Assembly (NCBI GenBank): GCA_023261185.1
Contig: JALRJN010000077.1
Coordinates: 1 to 64,000, forward strand
Length of the DNA: 64,000 nt
Direction of reading: 5' to 3'
Source of the DNA: Porticoccus sp.
GTDB taxonomy: Bacteria > Pseudomonadota > Gammaproteobacteria > Pseudomonadales > Porticoccaceae
Shown: piece by piece, positions 63,108 through 64,000 of the stretch
Layout of the letters: each line of letters opens with the position of its first letter
Numbering within the stretch: position 1 is the stretch's first letter
The notes under the pieces: model-generated
Seen by the model: the letters and a program-made list of their open reading frames with translations, nothing else
What the model was told of the DNA's origin: nothing
Database searches by the model: none
Made by a program: the position numbers and the translations under genes

Positions 63108-64000
63108 ATGTGGAAAGTGCTTGATTCCTGGATTAACCGTTACTTCGGTGAAGAAGAAGCGGTATTGCTCACTTTCGTGCTGGCGTTGGCGCTGGTGGTG
63201 ATGGTCACCATGGGTGAGATATTGGCACCTTTTCTGGCGGCGATGATTTTTGCTTTCCTCTTGCAGGGCAGTGTCAACCGCCTGGTGGCCTGGAAGGTGC
63301 CCCGGTTGCTCGCAGTTATTCTGGTGTTTCTGATGTTTGTGGGCATATTTCTGGCGATACTGGTGATCCTGTTGCCCCTGATCGGTCGCCAGGCGGCGAA
63401 CCTTACCGGGGAAATTCCCGCCATGGTGAAACATTGGCAGAGTGTGCTGATGCTGCTGCCGGAAAAATATCCGCACCTGATCTCAGAAGTGCAACTCAAG
63501 GATCTACTGTCCCAGGCATCGAAAGAAGTTGCCGGAATGGCGGAGCGTATCGTGACCTTTTCCTTCAGCACCTTTCCCAGCGTGGTGGTGATGATGGTCT
63601 ATCTGGTACTGGTGCCATTGCTGGTCTTTTTCCTGCTGAAGGACAAGGATGAACTGCTGGCTATGATGTCGGCGCTGCTGCCCAAGGAACGACCGGTCAT
63701 GTGGCGGATCTGGCATGAAATGAACATGCAGATGGCCAATTACGTGCGTGGCAAGGCGATAGAAATCCTGGTGGTTGGTCTGGTGACCTATGTCGCTTTC
63801 CTGGTCATGGGGTTGCAGTACGCGGCATTGCTGGCGCTGTTGGTGGGCTTGTCTGTGGTGATTCCTTATATCGGCGCGGTGGTGGTGACAATTCCGGTCA
63901 CGGTCGTTGCTTACTTTCAGTGGGGTTGGGGTAGTGACCTGTTTTGGTTGGTGATCATCTACGGCATCATCCAGACACTGGACGGTAACGTGCTGGTGCC
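63108..64000 (+). CDS. AI-2E family transporter / PerM-like permease, 5' part
   Basis: The first 297 codons; the gene continues past the window end. ATG 63108 has GAGGAG upstream. MWKVLDSWINRYFGEEEAVLLTFVLALALV leads into hydrophobic segments at about residues 18-50 and 60-85, a hydrophilic loop, and then helices around SVVVMMVYLVLVPLLVFFLLKDKDE and MGLQYAALLALLVGLSVVIPYIGAVVV, the AI-2E/UPF0118 signature. PerM members are next to bepA in several gammaproteobacteria. Actual cargo is unknown. Confidence 0.92.
   Translation, partial: MWKVLDSWINRYFGEEEAVLLTFVLALALVVMVTMGEILAPFLAAMIFAFLLQGSVNRLVAWKVPRLLAVILVFLMFVGIFLAILVILLPLIGRQAANLTGEIPAMVKHWQSVLMLLPEKYPHLISEVQLKDLLSQASKEVAGMAERIVTFSFSTFPSVVVMMVYLVLVPLLVFFLLKDKDELLAMMSALLPKERPVMWRIWHEMNMQMANYVRGKAIEILVVGLVTYVAFLVMGLQYAALLALLVGLSVVIPYIGAVVVTIPVTVVAYFQWGWGSDLFWLVIIYGIIQTLDGNVLV

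Overview
The window is chromosomal DNA of a gammaproteobacterium of the Pseudomonas/Cellvibrionales type. The evidence is the gene order secA-argJ-mutT, yacG-coaE-pilD-pilC-pilB // pilA, and nadC-ampD-ampE, which resembles the Pseudomonas pilABCD-nadC-ampDE neighbourhood. A sigma-54 pilA promoter and a GacA/Rsm-type small RNA point the same way. Most of the window is dense, ordinary housekeeping sequence. No rRNA, tRNA, insertion sequence or CRISPR array was seen.

Layout. 1-2332: 3' end of secA, argJ, mutT. 2345-7732: type IV pilus assembly genes (pilB, pilC, pilD with coaE and yacG) on the minus strand, and divergent pilA behind a sigma-54 promoter and a PilR-like dyad. 7820-16565: an accessory block, AT-rich in its first half, in the slot where Pseudomonas carries variable pilin-accessory genes. 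It encodes a membrane sulfatase-fold transferase with a Thr nucleophile, a methyltransferase, a frameshifted GtrA flippase, a GtrB-type glycosyltransferase, a GT39/83-like membrane transferase, an unrecognised 479-aa protein, a second broken gtrA and an inositol-phosphate synthase. 16726-25002: nadC, a DUF1631 gene, ampD-ampE, an ABC-2 exporter and an ampG-like permease. 24960-32551: atl, fxsA, groES-groEL, a PuuD-like membrane protein, a coiled-coil protein, class I fumarase and an OmpA-family porin. 32641-41986: sbcB, pyrB, an acyltransferase, a dinG-like helicase, yqcC and the xseB-ispA-dxs operon.

41987-42523 is a 537-bp gap with no supported protein gene. It carries two tandem promoter/terminator RNA units. 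The first has a near-perfect GacA box, six GGA motifs and a CsrA-consensus hairpin, and is a good RsmY/RsmZ-like sRNA candidate. The second has a TTGACA-16-TATTAT promoter and a strong terminator and belongs to no family I recognise.

42524-49129 holds an HNH nuclease, an SDR protein, an NSS transporter, an MDR dehydrogenase, a UspA protein, an Hsp20 with a ROSE-like leader hairpin, and a DegQ/MucD protease. 49205-54579 is an RND efflux pair with a divergent TetR regulator and operator-like palindrome. 54651-58986 is an arsR-gapdh-arsJ-permease-thioredoxin arsenic operon behind a 36-bp perfect palindrome. The window ends with a CNNM/CBS protein, nadA, bepA and the start of an AI-2E/PerM transporter.

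The two most interesting items are the RNA locus at 42.06-42.48 kb and the pilin-linked surface-modification island at 7.8-16.6 kb.
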